31,627 bases of DNA. It comes from JBHHYS01 sp046757645. GTDB lineage: Bacteria > Acidobacteriota > Terriglobia > Acidiferrales > 2-02-FULL-67-57. The DNA lies in contig JBHHYS010000023.1 of the NCBI GenBank assembly GCA_046757645.1, positions 1-31,627 on the forward strand. The letters run 5' to 3'. The position numbers were made by a program, and so were the translations under genes. The notes beneath the pieces are model-generated. The model was not told the origin of the DNA. It ran no database searches and saw only the letters and a list, made by a program, of their open reading frames with translations. Shown here piece after piece: positions 1-7,576 of this stretch. Numbering within the stretch: the first letter of the stretch is position 1; the number at the start of each line of letters is the position of its first letter.

Positions 1-271
1 CGTCGGCGTCGTAGGTGTCGGTGGCGAAGCCGAAGCGGATGCGGCCTTCGTAGCGCTTGCGGCGCGCTCCGTAGAACTGTTGCAGCCGGGTGGCTGCCCC
101 CACCAGCAGCGGTAGCACCCCGGTGGCAATCGGGTCGAGCGTGCCCAGATGGCCCACCGAGCGCCGGCGCAGCAGGCGGCGCACCTCGAGCACCACGTCG
201 TGCGAGGTCACCCCGCGGGCTTTGTTGATGACCAAGGCGCCGCCTGTGGTGAGCGGAGTCGAACCATTCAT
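1..271 (-). CDS. truB: tRNA pseudouridine synthase B (N-terminal part, cut by window edge)
   Basis: The first 90 codons are present; the 3' end of the gene lies beyond position 1. TruB converts U55 of tRNAs to pseudouridine. The translated N-terminus contains GALVINKARGVTSHDVV and then GHLGTLDPIATGVLPLLVG, the TruB core motif with the catalytic Asp in the TLDP stretch, followed by the basic YGARRKRYEG segment. It is the last visible gene of the rimP-nusA-infB-rbfA-truB operon, 55 bp downstream of rbfA. I start it at the ATG whose last base is 271. No convincing Shine-Dalgarno precedes this ATG; instead the gap has short direct repeats of TTCACGGTGA type, so translation may be coupled or the start may differ. 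The family assignment is secure; the start is less so. Confidence 0.93.
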   Translation of the reverse strand, partial: MNGSTPLTTGGALVINKARGVTSHDVVLEVRRLLRRRSVGHLGTLDPIATGVLPLLVGAATRLQQFYGARRKRYEGRIRFGFATDTYDAD

Positions 272-318
272 GGTGAATCGTTCACGGTGAGCCGCCTTCG
301 ATGAATCACTCACGGCGA
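268..318. repeat. Short direct repeats between rbfA and truB
   Basis: Three degenerate copies of a 10-bp unit (TTCATGGTGA at 268-277, TTCACGGTGA at 281-290, CTCACGGCGA at 309-318) fill the rbfA-truB gap and run into the truB start codon. The last two sit in a longer 17-bp repeat, TGAATCRYTCACGGYGA (274-290 and 302-318, 14 of 17 identical). Function is unknown; they occupy the place where a ribosome-binding site would be expected. Confidence 0.4.
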
Positions 319-326
319 AACCCTCA

Positions 327-719
327 TCAGCTCTTCTCGTCCGGGGGCTCGCTGTTGTCCGGGCCGCCCGCCGCAGGCTGGCTCTGCCGGAGCAACTCCT
401 CGATGCGTTCCGCCTGTTCGGCGGAGCGGTCGAGCTCGAACGCCAGGTCAGGGATGCGGCGGATGTCCAGCCGGTGGGCGAGTTCGCGGCGAATGAAGGA
501 CTTGGCCGCCCGGAAGCCTTCCAGCGTCCGCTGCTGCGCCTCGGCGCTGCCCAGCACGCTGACGTAGACCCAGGCCTGGCGCAGGTCGGACGTGACCCGA
601 ACCCCGGTAATGGTGGCAAAGCCAATCCGCGGATCCTTCAGCCCCCGGACCACCAACCCGCTGATCTCCTCGCGAAGCTGCTCGCCCAGGCGTTGGGGCC
701 GGCGTCCAGGAATCGTCAT
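327..719 (-). CDS. rbfA: Ribosome-binding factor A
   Basis: A 130-residue protein matching RbfA, a late 30S-subunit maturation factor that binds near 16S rRNA helix 1 and is needed for efficient 5' end processing. The sequence shows the family's N-terminal R.Q.L.E.L..EIS pattern (RRPQRLGEQLREEISGLV), then KDPRIGFATITGVRVTSDLR and the YVSVLGS strand of the single KH-like domain, and ends in a disordered P/E/D-rich tail. Length is typical for the family. GAGGAG lies 8 nt before the ATG at 719. It lies between the MOSC gene (with a possible small ORF) and truB, all on the minus strand, as expected for the nusA-infB operon. Confidence 0.95.
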   Translation of the reverse strand: MTIPGRRPQRLGEQLREEISGLVVRGLKDPRIGFATITGVRVTSDLRQAWVYVSVLGSAEAQQRTLEGFRAAKSFIRRELAHRLDIRRIPDLAFELDRSAEQAERIEELLRQSQPAAGGPDNSEPPDEKS

Positions 720-740
720 TGGAGTCGCTCCTCGGCCCGC

Positions 741-863
741 CTAGTGCCGCCCGAACTTGTTGCCTCTACTCATGAGCGGCACATCCCCGGCATCGGGCTT
801 CTTTACCCTTCTCCGCCCGCCACAATAACCTGGCTCTGCTCTTGCCATTGGCTGCGGCACCAT
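741..863 (-). CDS. Possible 40-residue basic small protein
   Basis: A short open frame of 40 codons (ATG at 861-863, TAG at 741-743) sits between the MOSC gene and rbfA on the same strand. It begins MVPQPMARAEPGYCGGRRRV and ends SRGNKFGRH; it is rich in Arg, Lys and Gly. An AGGGG Shine-Dalgarno-like run lies about 6 nt before the ATG, and the stop is 21 nt before the rbfA start, so spacing fits an operon gene. I recognise no family. It could equally be a chance frame in a 179-bp gap. An in-frame ATG five codons in is an alternative start. Confidence 0.3.
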   Translation of the reverse strand: MVPQPMARAEPGYCGGRRRVKKPDAGDVPLMSRGNKFGRH

Positions 864-898
864 CTTTTTCCCCTGCACGGGTTGCGCCGCGCGCGGAA

Positions 899-1723
899 CT
901 ATTCGAGCCTCAGAGGGTCAGCACGCCGGATCCTGCCGCCCCGCAGCACAGAGGCATACACTCCGACGTGGGCCCGGTTGTGCTGGGCTGCCGCGCGCAG
1001 GATGCCCGGATCCTTGGGCAGGTCTCCTTGAGGCAAGGTCGTCATCACGCAACGCGGGCAGGGGCCAGTGATGCGCAGGCGAACCTCGTCCCCGATGGCA
1101 AGCGTGTGGCCGATCCAGGCATTTTCGACGAAGTCTTTCTCGCTGGAGGTTGCCTCCACCACGATGTTTGGGCGGAAGCGTCGCACCTCGAAACGCCCCT
1201 GAGGATAGATTTCCCGGAGCCGCTCGATCGTAGCATTCGTCAGCACGTGGATGACAGCACAGTCGAAGAAAGTCCCGCTCGGCATGGCCTCATCTGTGAT
1301 CGTTTCCCGGTGGGCGAGGCCATCTATATCCGGCCAGTATTCTTCCAGGCTAGGTGTCTGCGGGGCCGTCCTCTCGAGACTCACCTCGCGGGCGAGCAGT
1401 TTCGAGAGGATATGGTTGAGGCCACTCTGCTCGCTGCGGGCTACGGTGCCGTCTGGCAGAGTGATCCACACCGGCGGCACGCTCTCGCCGGTGCGCGGCG
1501 GTTCGATAAAGGCTGCCCGGCAGTCGAAGAGCTTCCCCCATTTCCGGGGGTTCTTGGCGCTGGCGACCTTCCGGTTAGACGAGTCCACGAGGGCGTAGGC
1601 ACGATCTCCCAACAGCCCGCGCACCGTGACAGCGCTGGCGTTCACCTCCTCCCCCGTCATGGACTTGACCGGATATCGCCAGAGGGAAGCCACCGAACCA
1701 ACAACCGGTGTGGTGTTCGCCAT
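899..1723 (-). CDS. MOSC-domain protein (YcbX/mARC-like, no ferredoxin domain)
   Basis: A 274-residue protein with an N-terminal MOSC beta-barrel (WRYPVKSMTGEE near residue 16; LLGDRAYALVD near residue 37) followed by a MOSC domain (RFRPNIVVEA; GPCPRCVMTTLPQGDLPKD around residues 220-238). Cys222 and Cys225 lie where family members bind the molybdenum cofactor through a conserved Cys. Relatives such as YcbX and mARC reduce N-hydroxylated compounds; this one lacks the C-terminal 2Fe-2S domain of YcbX, so an electron donor would have to be separate. The ATG at 1723 has GGAG 7 nt upstream. It sits inside the infB-rbfA interval, where a molybdenum enzyme is unexpected. Substrate cannot be told from sequence. 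Confidence 0.88.
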   Translation of the reverse strand: MANTTPVVGSVASLWRYPVKSMTGEEVNASAVTVRGLLGDRAYALVDSSNRKVASAKNPRKWGKLFDCRAAFIEPPRTGESVPPVWITLPDGTVARSEQSGLNHILSKLLAREVSLERTAPQTPSLEEYWPDIDGLAHRETITDEAMPSGTFFDCAVIHVLTNATIERLREIYPQGRFEVRRFRPNIVVEATSSEKDFVENAWIGHTLAIGDEVRLRITGPCPRCVMTTLPQGDLPKDPGILRAAAQHNRAHVGVYASVLRGGRIRRADPLRLE

Positions 1724-1823
1724 CGTTCAGCTCCATGCTAATCAACACTTTCATTTCATCCCACCGCTGACCCTGTCGGGGCTCCTTGGCATTTCGGTTC
1801 GACTTACGTTAGTGGGAAGGGCG

Positions 1824-2102
1824 CTAGAGGTATTCGATGTGGCTATCCGCCAGGTCGCCGCCCAGAATTTTCTCCGACTCGGCGGAAACCGCTTCGAGAT
1901 GTTGGGCGAGGTGCGCGCCGTCGTTGCTGAGGGAGACCACGCCCACCGTGGCCCGCTGCCAGACCTCCTGGTGGTCGAGTTCGGCCACCGCCACATTGAA
2001 GCGGCGCAAGCGCTCCTTGAGTTTGCGCAGCACCTGGCGCTTGTCCTTGAGCGAGTGCGCATAGGGGAGATGAATTTCCAGGGTGAGCAGACCCACGACC
2101 AT
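1824..2102 (-). CDS. ylxP: DUF503 (YlxP-like) protein
   Basis: A 92-residue protein beginning MVVGLLTLEIHLPYAHSLKD, followed by a KRQVL..LKERLRRFNVAVAE segment, diagnostic of the DUF503 family. These small ferredoxin-fold proteins are regularly encoded between infB and rbfA (B. subtilis YlxP); they have been linked to ribosome assembly or RNA binding, but the exact role is not settled. I chose the ATG ending at 2102 because the family N-terminus starts there; the frame stays open a further 150 codons upstream without homology. GAGGGG lies about 10 nt before the ATG. It is separated from infB by a 250-bp gap holding a palindromic repeat element. Confidence 0.9.
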   Translation of the reverse strand: MVVGLLTLEIHLPYAHSLKDKRQVLRKLKERLRRFNVAVAELDHQEVWQRATVGVVSLSNDGAHLAQHLEAVSAESEKILGGDLADSHIEYL

Positions 2103-2220
2103 TTCCCGAAATCCCCTCGGCGAGCCCCGCGGCCGGCACTCGCAAGGTTTCTTACCGCTTCCCCCGAGCCAAGTTCGTTCGCTCCGCCCTCTCAGAGTAG
2201 AAAAAAAACTTCTCTGGCGA

Positions 2221-2323
2221 TCATTCTGAGCGAAGCCTGCCTGCGGCCGGCAGGCGAAGAATCGGGGTTTGGTCGAACGAATAATTCGTGGAATTCTTCG
2301 TGGCCGGCGGCTCCCCAGAATGA
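2221..2323. repeat. 103-bp palindromic intergenic element (CATTCTGAGC type)
   Basis: It lies in the 250-bp gap between infB and DUF503. The ends form an inverted repeat (TCATTCTG at 2221-2228, CAGAATGA at 2316-2323). Inside are further arms: CGAAGAAT (2255-2262) with ATTCTTCG (2293-2300), ACGAAT-A-ATTCGT (2277-2289), and GCCTGCC...GGCAGGC around 2235-2255 that splits an otherwise typical ATTCTGAGCGAAGC..GCGAAGAAT unit. Read on the minus (operon) strand the structure is followed 12 nt later by eight T residues (2202-2209). It could be a REP-like transposition remnant, an RNA-processing site or an attenuating terminator inside the operon. A related element occurs at 30592-30809. Confidence 0.6.
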
Positions 2324-2352
2324 CACCATCAGGGGCTTCTTCAAGTAGTTTC

Positions 2353-4806
2353 CTACGCGGACACTTCGCTGGGCACCTTCTCCAGGGTGAACACTTCCAG
2401 CACGTCGCCCACCTTGATATCGGAGAAGTTGCTGATAGTGACACCGCACTCGTAGCCCGAACCCACTTCCTTGACGTCGTCCTTGAAGCGTCGCAGCGAG
2501 GCCACCTTGTTCTGGTAGATGACCACTGAGTCTCGCAGCACCCGCACCGGCGCATCCCGTACCATCTTGCCGTCCAGTACGTAACAGCCCGCCACCATGC
2601 CCACCCGGGAGACGCGGAAGGTTTCGCGCACTTCGGCGCGCCCCACGAGGGTCTCCTTCATGGTGGGCTCGAGCAAGCCGGCGGCGGCCCGCTCGATCTC
2701 CTCCAGCACTTCGTAGATGACGCTGTGCAGGCGGATGTCCACTCCTTCTTGCTCGGCCAACTCCGCCGCCTTGCGCTCCGGGCGGATGTTGAAGCCCACG
2801 ATCACCGCATTCGAGGCCGAGGCCAGCAAGACGTCGCCTTCGCTGATGCCCCCCACCCCGGCGTGCATGATCTTGACCTTCACCTTGGCGGTGCTCAGCT
2901 TGGTCAACTGCTCGCTCAGGGCTTCCACCGAGCCTTGCACGTCGCCCTTGAGGATTAAGGGCAGTTCTTTGGCCTCCCCCGCCTCGAGTTGTTCGTGCAA
3001 ATGGTCGAGTGTCAGCCGGGCGCTGGCCCCCAGGGCGGTTTGCCGCAGCTTCTGCTCGCGGTAAGCGGCCACCTGCTTGGCCTTGGCTTCATCGGAGACC
3101 ACCTGGAATTGGTCGCCGGCTTCGGGCAGGCCGTTCAGTCCCAGGACTTCCACCGGAATCGAGGGAGGCGCTTCCTTGAGCGGATGGCCGCGGTCGTCGA
3201 TGAGGGCCCGCACCTTCCCGAAAATCGAGCCGACAATGAAGGGGTCTCCCAAGCGCAGCGTGCCGTCCTGCACCAGTACGCTGGCCACCGGGCCCCGCCC
3301 CCGATCCAGGCGCGCTTCCAGCACCGTGCCGGTGGCGGGCAAGGCGGGGTTGGCGCGCAGCTCTTGCAGATCGGAGATAAGCAGGATCATCTCCAGGAGG
3401 AGATTCAAGTTGGTTTTCTGCTTGGCCGACACCTCCACCATTACCGTGTCGCCCCCCCACTGCTCGGGCACCAGGCCGCGATCAGCGAGCTGTTTCTTGA
3501 CGCGCTCGGGCAGCGCCCCCGGCTTGTCGATTTTGTTGACTGCAACCACCATGGGGACTTTGGCGGCGCGGGCGTGGTCAATGGCTTCGAGCGTCTGCGG
3601 CATCACCCCGTCGTCGGCAGCCACCACCAGCACCACCACGTCGGTCACCTGGGCGCCGCGGGCGCGCATGCGGGTGAAGGCCTCGTGGCCCGGGGTGTCG
3701 ATGAAGACAATCCTGCGGCCGTTCACGTTCACCTGAGAGGCGCCGATGTGCTGGGTGATCCCGCCGGCTTCTTCGGCGATGATATTCGTCTCGCGGATGG
3801 CGTCGAGCAGCGAGGTCTTGCCGTGGTCCACGTGGCCCATCACCGTCACCACCGGGGCCCGGGCCGCCCGCTCCCCTTTCACCTCCGCGCCCCCCACTTC
3901 CTGCAGGGACTCCTCCTCGAAGGAGATGACGGCGGTGGTGGCACTAAACGTCTTCGCCACTTCACTCGCCAGCTGCACATCGAGCGACTGGTTGATGGTG
4001 GCCAGCATGCCCCGGTCCATCAGCGCCTTGATGACATCCTTGGCACGGACATCCAGCCGCGCCGCCAGCTCCTTGACGGTGATGCCTTCGGTAATGGTGA
4101 TGCTGAAAGGCTCCCGGTGTACCGGCGGCGGGACTTCCCGGCGGAGCGCGACCTTGCGCTCGCCCGGCTCCGGCCGCAGCCGCGGCCGCACCGGATGGGT
4201 CAGCTTGCGCTCGCCTTCCTCGAAACGTTTCTCCAGATGGGTTTTGGGAGCCGGGCGCACCCGTGTCGGCGGCTTGCGTTCGTAGATGGGCTTACCGGGG
4301 ACGGGCAGCGAAGGAACCGCGGAGGGGGCCGCGGGGCGCACCCGGGCCGCGGGAGCCGCTTCGGCAGCGGGTGCCGGGTGGCTGACAACTCGCCGCGGTT
4401 CGCCGGCCGAGGCCGCCGGGCGGGGAACCGTTCGAGCTCCGCCGGCTGCGGGCGCCGCCGGGGGTGGCGGGGGCAGCGCTTCGACTTTCAGGGTGGCGGC
4501 GAGCTGCTCGGCGGCTGCGGCACGCTCGGCGGCCGCGCGTTCGGCCGCCGCCGCGCGTTCCCGGGCGGCGCGTTCCCGGGCAGCGCGTTCGGTGGCTGCC
4601 TTGGTTTCAGCTTCCCGCTGCGCGGCTTCCTGCTCGGCCGCTTCCAGGGCGCGGAAATGCGCCCGGACTTTGTCGGCAATCTCGTCGTCGATGGAGCTGG
4701 AGTGGGTCTTCTTTTCCGTGACCCCGACCTCCGGCAGGTAGTCGAGGATGCGCTTGCTCTTGACCTCGAGTTCCCGCGCCAGCTCGTTGAGGCGAATCTG
4801 CCCCAT
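2353..4806 (-). CDS. infB: Translation initiation factor IF-2
   Basis: An 817-residue IF-2, the GTPase that brings initiator tRNA to the 30S subunit. Residues 1-50 form an IF2_N-type helical domain. Residues 51-110 are an Ala/Glu/Arg-rich, probably coiled-coil, linker with ERAA-type repeats, followed by a Pro/Ala-rich linker to about 230 and a second IF2_N domain at about 235-290. The G domain has GHVDHGKT (324-331), DTPGHE (370-375) and NKID (424-427). Beta-barrel domain II, domain III and the C-terminal initiator-tRNA-binding domain follow. GGGAGG lies 4 nt before the ATG at 4806, and the nusA stop is only 12 bp upstream, so the two are co-transcribed; there is no ylxR gene between them. 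No truncation is seen. Confidence 0.98.
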   Translation of the reverse strand: MGQIRLNELARELEVKSKRILDYLPEVGVTEKKTHSSSIDDEIADKVRAHFRALEAAEQEAAQREAETKAATERAARERAARERAAAAERAAAERAAAAEQLAATLKVEALPPPPPAAPAAGGARTVPRPAASAGEPRRVVSHPAPAAEAAPAARVRPAAPSAVPSLPVPGKPIYERKPPTRVRPAPKTHLEKRFEEGERKLTHPVRPRLRPEPGERKVALRREVPPPVHREPFSITITEGITVKELAARLDVRAKDVIKALMDRGMLATINQSLDVQLASEVAKTFSATTAVISFEEESLQEVGGAEVKGERAARAPVVTVMGHVDHGKTSLLDAIRETNIIAEEAGGITQHIGASQVNVNGRRIVFIDTPGHEAFTRMRARGAQVTDVVVLVVAADDGVMPQTLEAIDHARAAKVPMVVAVNKIDKPGALPERVKKQLADRGLVPEQWGGDTVMVEVSAKQKTNLNLLLEMILLISDLQELRANPALPATGTVLEARLDRGRGPVASVLVQDGTLRLGDPFIVGSIFGKVRALIDDRGHPLKEAPPSIPVEVLGLNGLPEAGDQFQVVSDEAKAKQVAAYREQKLRQTALGASARLTLDHLHEQLEAGEAKELPLILKGDVQGSVEALSEQLTKLSTAKVKVKIMHAGVGGISEGDVLLASASNAVIVGFNIRPERKAAELAEQEGVDIRLHSVIYEVLEEIERAAAGLLEPTMKETLVGRAEVRETFRVSRVGMVAGCYVLDGKMVRDAPVRVLRDSVVIYQNKVASLRRFKDDVKEVGSGYECGVTISNFSDIKVGDVLEVFTLEKVPSEVSA

Positions 4807-4818
4807 TGTTCCTCCCGC

Positions 4819-6267
4819 CTACTCCTCTGCCTTCCGGGCGTTCGCTTCGGGTGTCTCGGCCCCCGCCGGCGCCGGCGCCGCCGGCTCTTCCTTCGCCGGG
4901 GAGGTCCCCGCCTCGGTGCTGGCCGCTTCCATGGCGGCCGGCGCGGCTTCCGCCGGTGTCTCGGCCGCCGGCACGAGCGTCGGCTCGGGGGCGGGGGCTT
5001 CCGGCTCGAAGTGTTGCTTCACCGCCGCTGCAATCTTCTGCAGCATTTTCTCGCCGATGCCGGGGATCTCCATCAACTGCTCCGGGGTCATCGCCGCCAG
5101 CTCTTCGATGCTGCCAATGCCGTGGCCGCGCAACTTCTCCCGGGTCTTCTCCCCAATGCCGCTCAGTTCTTCCAGGGCCGTGCGGGGGCTGCCGGGCATC
5201 ATGCCCGCCATCTGGGCTTCGACTTCCTGGCGCTTCTCTTCTTCGCTCTTGATGTCGATGTGCCAGTCCAGCAGCTTCGAGGCCAGGCGGACGTTCTGGC
5301 CTTTCTTGCCAATCGCCAGCGACAGTTGGCTGTCTTCCGCCACCACCTCCAGGTGACGCTCCGCCGCATCCACTACCGTGACCCGCGACACCTTGGCCGG
5401 ACTCAGCGCATTGGTGGCGAAGCTCACCGGGTCTGCGTTCCACTCGATGATGTCAATCTTCTCCCCCCGCAGTTCGCGGATGATGGATTGCACTCGCATC
5501 CCCTTCATCCCCACGCAGGCGCCCACAGCGTCAACGTCCCGGTCATGCGACTGCACGGCGATTTTCGTGCGCTCCCCCGCCTCCCGCGCCACCGCTTTGA
5601 TCCGCACCGTGCCGTCGTAGATTTCCGGGACTTCCATTTCGAAGAGGCGCTGCACGAGCAGCGGGTCGGCGCGGGAGACCATCACCTGGGGCCCCTTGGC
5701 GGCGCGGTCCACTTCTTTGATCACCACCCGCAGCCGCTCGCCGATGTGATAGCTCTCCAGGCGCGACTGCTCCCGCTTGGGCATGCGGGCTTCATAGCGC
5801 CCCAGTTCCACGATGACCTCCGGGCCCTCCAGGCGCTTGATGACGCAATTCACCAGTTCGCCCACCCGCCCGCTGTACTCGGCCACGATGATGTCGCGCT
5901 CCGCCTCCCGCACCTTCTGAAAGATCACCTGTTTGGCGGTTTGCGCGGCGATGCGCCCCAGGACATCGGTGGGCTTGGGGATGTGAATTTCCCCCTCCAG
6001 AGTGGCGGTGGGGTCGGACTGGCGGGCCTCCGCCAGGCTGATTTCCAGGAGGGGATCGGCGACCTCCTCCACCACCTTCTTCACCGCATAGACGATCAGG
6101 TGGCCGGTTTCCCGGTTGAACTCGCCGCGCAGCTCCTCGCCCGTCTTGTAGTACTTCCGGGCCGCCACCACCATGGCATCTTCCAACGCGGCCACGATGA
6201 TTTCCGGGTCGATGCCCTTCTCCCGGCTGAGCTGATCGATCGTTTGTGCCAACAAATTCATGGCCAT
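4819..6267 (-). CDS. nusA: Transcription termination/antitermination factor NusA
   Basis: A 482-residue NusA, which binds RNA polymerase and modulates pausing, termination and rRNA antitermination. Visible are the N-terminal polymerase-binding domain (1-125), an S1 domain (about 132-200), KH1 with GMKG (253-256), KH2 with GKKG (320-323), and a C-terminal helix-hairpin-helix segment with two GIGEK hairpins (around 370 and 405). The protein ends in a low-complexity Ala/Pro/Glu tail of about 60 residues, longer than usual. Two start codons are possible (ATG GCC ATG); I use the first, at 6267. It follows rimP by 12 bp and precedes infB by 12 bp. Confidence 0.98.
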   Translation of the reverse strand: MAMNLLAQTIDQLSREKGIDPEIIVAALEDAMVVAARKYYKTGEELRGEFNRETGHLIVYAVKKVVEEVADPLLEISLAEARQSDPTATLEGEIHIPKPTDVLGRIAAQTAKQVIFQKVREAERDIIVAEYSGRVGELVNCVIKRLEGPEVIVELGRYEARMPKREQSRLESYHIGERLRVVIKEVDRAAKGPQVMVSRADPLLVQRLFEMEVPEIYDGTVRIKAVAREAGERTKIAVQSHDRDVDAVGACVGMKGMRVQSIIRELRGEKIDIIEWNADPVSFATNALSPAKVSRVTVVDAAERHLEVVAEDSQLSLAIGKKGQNVRLASKLLDWHIDIKSEEEKRQEVEAQMAGMMPGSPRTALEELSGIGEKTREKLRGHGIGSIEELAAMTPEQLMEIPGIGEKMLQKIAAAVKQHFEPEAPAPEPTLVPAAETPAEAAPAAMEAASTEAGTSPAKEEPAAPAPAGAETPEANARKAEE

Positions 6268-6279
6268 GGTGTTCTCGCT

Positions 6280-6738
6280 CTAGAGTTCGACGACCAGATT
6301 GGCCCCCTCAATGTCCTCGTAGGCCACCCGAACTGTGTGCCCCTCCACCCGGAAGCTGACCACGCCGTCGGTCAAGCCCTCCAGCTCCGCGGTGAAGCGT
6401 CGGCCGCCCAGCGCGGGGAGGCGTCGCTTCAGGCGAACCTTGACTCGACGCCCCCGGAAGCGTTGGTAATCGGCGGGCTGGTGGAGTTTGCGGTCGAGTC
6501 CCGGGGAGGCCACCTCCAAAACGTAGCGTCCGGGAATCAGATCCTCCACGTCCAAGAGGGCACTCACCTGTTCGCTGACCGTCTGGCACTCGCGGTGGCT
6601 GATGCCGCCCTCGGGGCGGTCGATGGTGATGCGCAGAACCCCTTGGCGATGCGTGCCCGCCCATTCCACCGCCACCAATTCCAGCCCCTCGGAGCTCACC
6701 ACGCGTTCCGCCAACTGCCGGATGCCTTCCAGCTCCAT
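6280..6738 (-). CDS. rimP: Ribosome maturation factor RimP
   Basis: A 152-residue RimP, required for 30S-subunit maturation. The sequence has the family's N-terminal alpha/beta domain with ELVAVEWAG and VLRITIDRPEGGIS, the strongly conserved YVLEVASPGLDRKL motif around residues 92-105, and a C-terminal SH3-like barrel. A GGGGGAG Shine-Dalgarno lies directly before the ATG at 6738. It is the first gene of the nusA-infB operon; a promoter-like sequence lies about 67-95 bp upstream. Length and order are standard. Confidence 0.96.
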   Translation of the reverse strand: MELEGIRQLAERVVSSEGLELVAVEWAGTHRQGVLRITIDRPEGGISHRECQTVSEQVSALLDVEDLIPGRYVLEVASPGLDRKLHQPADYQRFRGRRVKVRLKRRLPALGGRRFTAELEGLTDGVVSFRVEGHTVRVAYEDIEGANLVVEL

Positions 6739-6804
6739 TTCTCCCCCAACAAAAAAGTGGGCTGGCGCCCACTGGGGTCGGTCGTCAACTCCTCAACAAA
6801 GTTA

Positions 6805-6833
6805 ACTATAGCAGCTTGCTTGCCTTGCAGCAA
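6805..6833 (-). promoter_or_regulatory. Promoter-like sequence for the rimP-nusA-infB operon
   Basis: On the minus strand an extended -10, TGCTATAGT (TATAGT at 6805-6810, TG of the extension at 6812-6813), lies 17 bp after a weak -35, TTGCTG (6828-6833). Transcription would start near 6798, giving a leader of about 60 nt before rimP. The -35 hexamer overlaps the small perfect hairpin at 6831-6849. Confidence 0.5.
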
Positions 6834-6849
6834 GGGAAAAATTCCCTTG
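6831..6849. other. Perfect 8-bp stem hairpin between skp and rimP
   Basis: CAAGGGAA (6831-6838) and TTCCCTTG (6842-6849) are exact inverted repeats with a 3-nt loop. No T-tract follows on either strand, so it is a poor intrinsic terminator. It overlaps the -35 of the rimP promoter candidate and could be an operator or a weak terminator for the skp end, 35 bp away. Confidence 0.35.
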
Positions 6850-6883
6850 GGCGGCCCACCCCTCCCCGGAAACGCCGCGGAGA

Positions 6884-7534
6884 CTACTTGGGGGGTGGGG
6901 GTTGCTTGGGCGGGATGGCGGCGGGGCGCGAGGCGGGGGCGGCCTTGGTGGTCTCCACCGGATGGGCTTGGTCGTAGAGGCGGACGATCTCGTCGGTGAT
7001 GTCCACGGCCGGGGTGGCGTAGACGACCGGCCCGCCCTGGAAAATGTTGAAGATGATGCTGAGGTTTTTCTCCCGGGCGTACTGGTCGAGGATCCGCTGC
7101 ATCTCTTGCCCAATGCGGTTCACGAGGTCGGTCTCGGCCCGGGTGCGGTCGTCCCGCAAGTCTTGCTCCTGGCGGCTGGCTTGCTTGCGCTTCTGCTCGA
7201 GTTCGCGCAACAACCGAACCTGTTCCTCATTGCTGAGGGTGCGTTGCCGAGTGCGCAGTTGGCTCTCCAGATCGCGGATTTCCTCCCGAAGCTTCAGGAG
7301 TTCAGCCTGGCGCGGATTGAATCGCTCCTGCAGGTCCAGCGCGGCTTTTCTCCCTTCTTGGGTTCGGAGCATCGCTGCCTGGATGTTGACGATGCCAATC
7401 TTGTTCCCGCCGGCTGCGGGGGCGGGAGTCGCGGGCTTCGGCGTGGGGAGCTCCTCAAATTGTTGGGCTCCCGCCGCAACCGCCAAAAGTAACCCCATGG
7501 CCAGCATCAGCGCTCGTATGCGAAGCATATGCAT
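6884..7534 (-). CDS. skp: Skp/OmpH-family periplasmic chaperone
   Basis: A 216-residue secreted protein. A signal peptide (about residues 1-24, ending AVAAGAQ) is followed by a Pro/Ala linker, then the OmpH domain starting NKIGIVNIQAAML and a long charged helical region (about 70-135) that would form the tentacles of the Skp trimer, then IIFNIFQGGPVVYATPAVDITDEIV closing the body. Skp-type proteins hold unfolded outer-membrane proteins in the periplasm and pass them to the BAM complex. The ATG at 7534 has AGGAG 8 nt upstream; a TTG one codon earlier is less likely. It lies just downstream of bamA, the common arrangement, but with its own promoter-like sequence. The tail is Pro/Lys-rich. Confidence 0.9.
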   Translation of the reverse strand: MHMLRIRALMLAMGLLLAVAAGAQQFEELPTPKPATPAPAAGGNKIGIVNIQAAMLRTQEGRKAALDLQERFNPRQAELLKLREEIRDLESQLRTRQRTLSNEEQVRLLRELEQKRKQASRQEQDLRDDRTRAETDLVNRIGQEMQRILDQYAREKNLSIIFNIFQGGPVVYATPAVDITDEIVRLYDQAHPVETTKAAPASRPAAIPPKQPPPPK

Positions 7535-7576
7535 CAATGCACTCCTATTCTCTTCCTAGTCTTCCCCACGGTTGTC

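Noticed and set aside
2989..6999. A 1336-codon open frame on the plus strand antisense to infB, nusA and rimP
   Set aside because: It mirrors strongly supported genes; in this G+C range the opposite strand often stays open because third codon positions are G or C. The translation is His/Arg/Gly/Leu-rich with no domain pattern.
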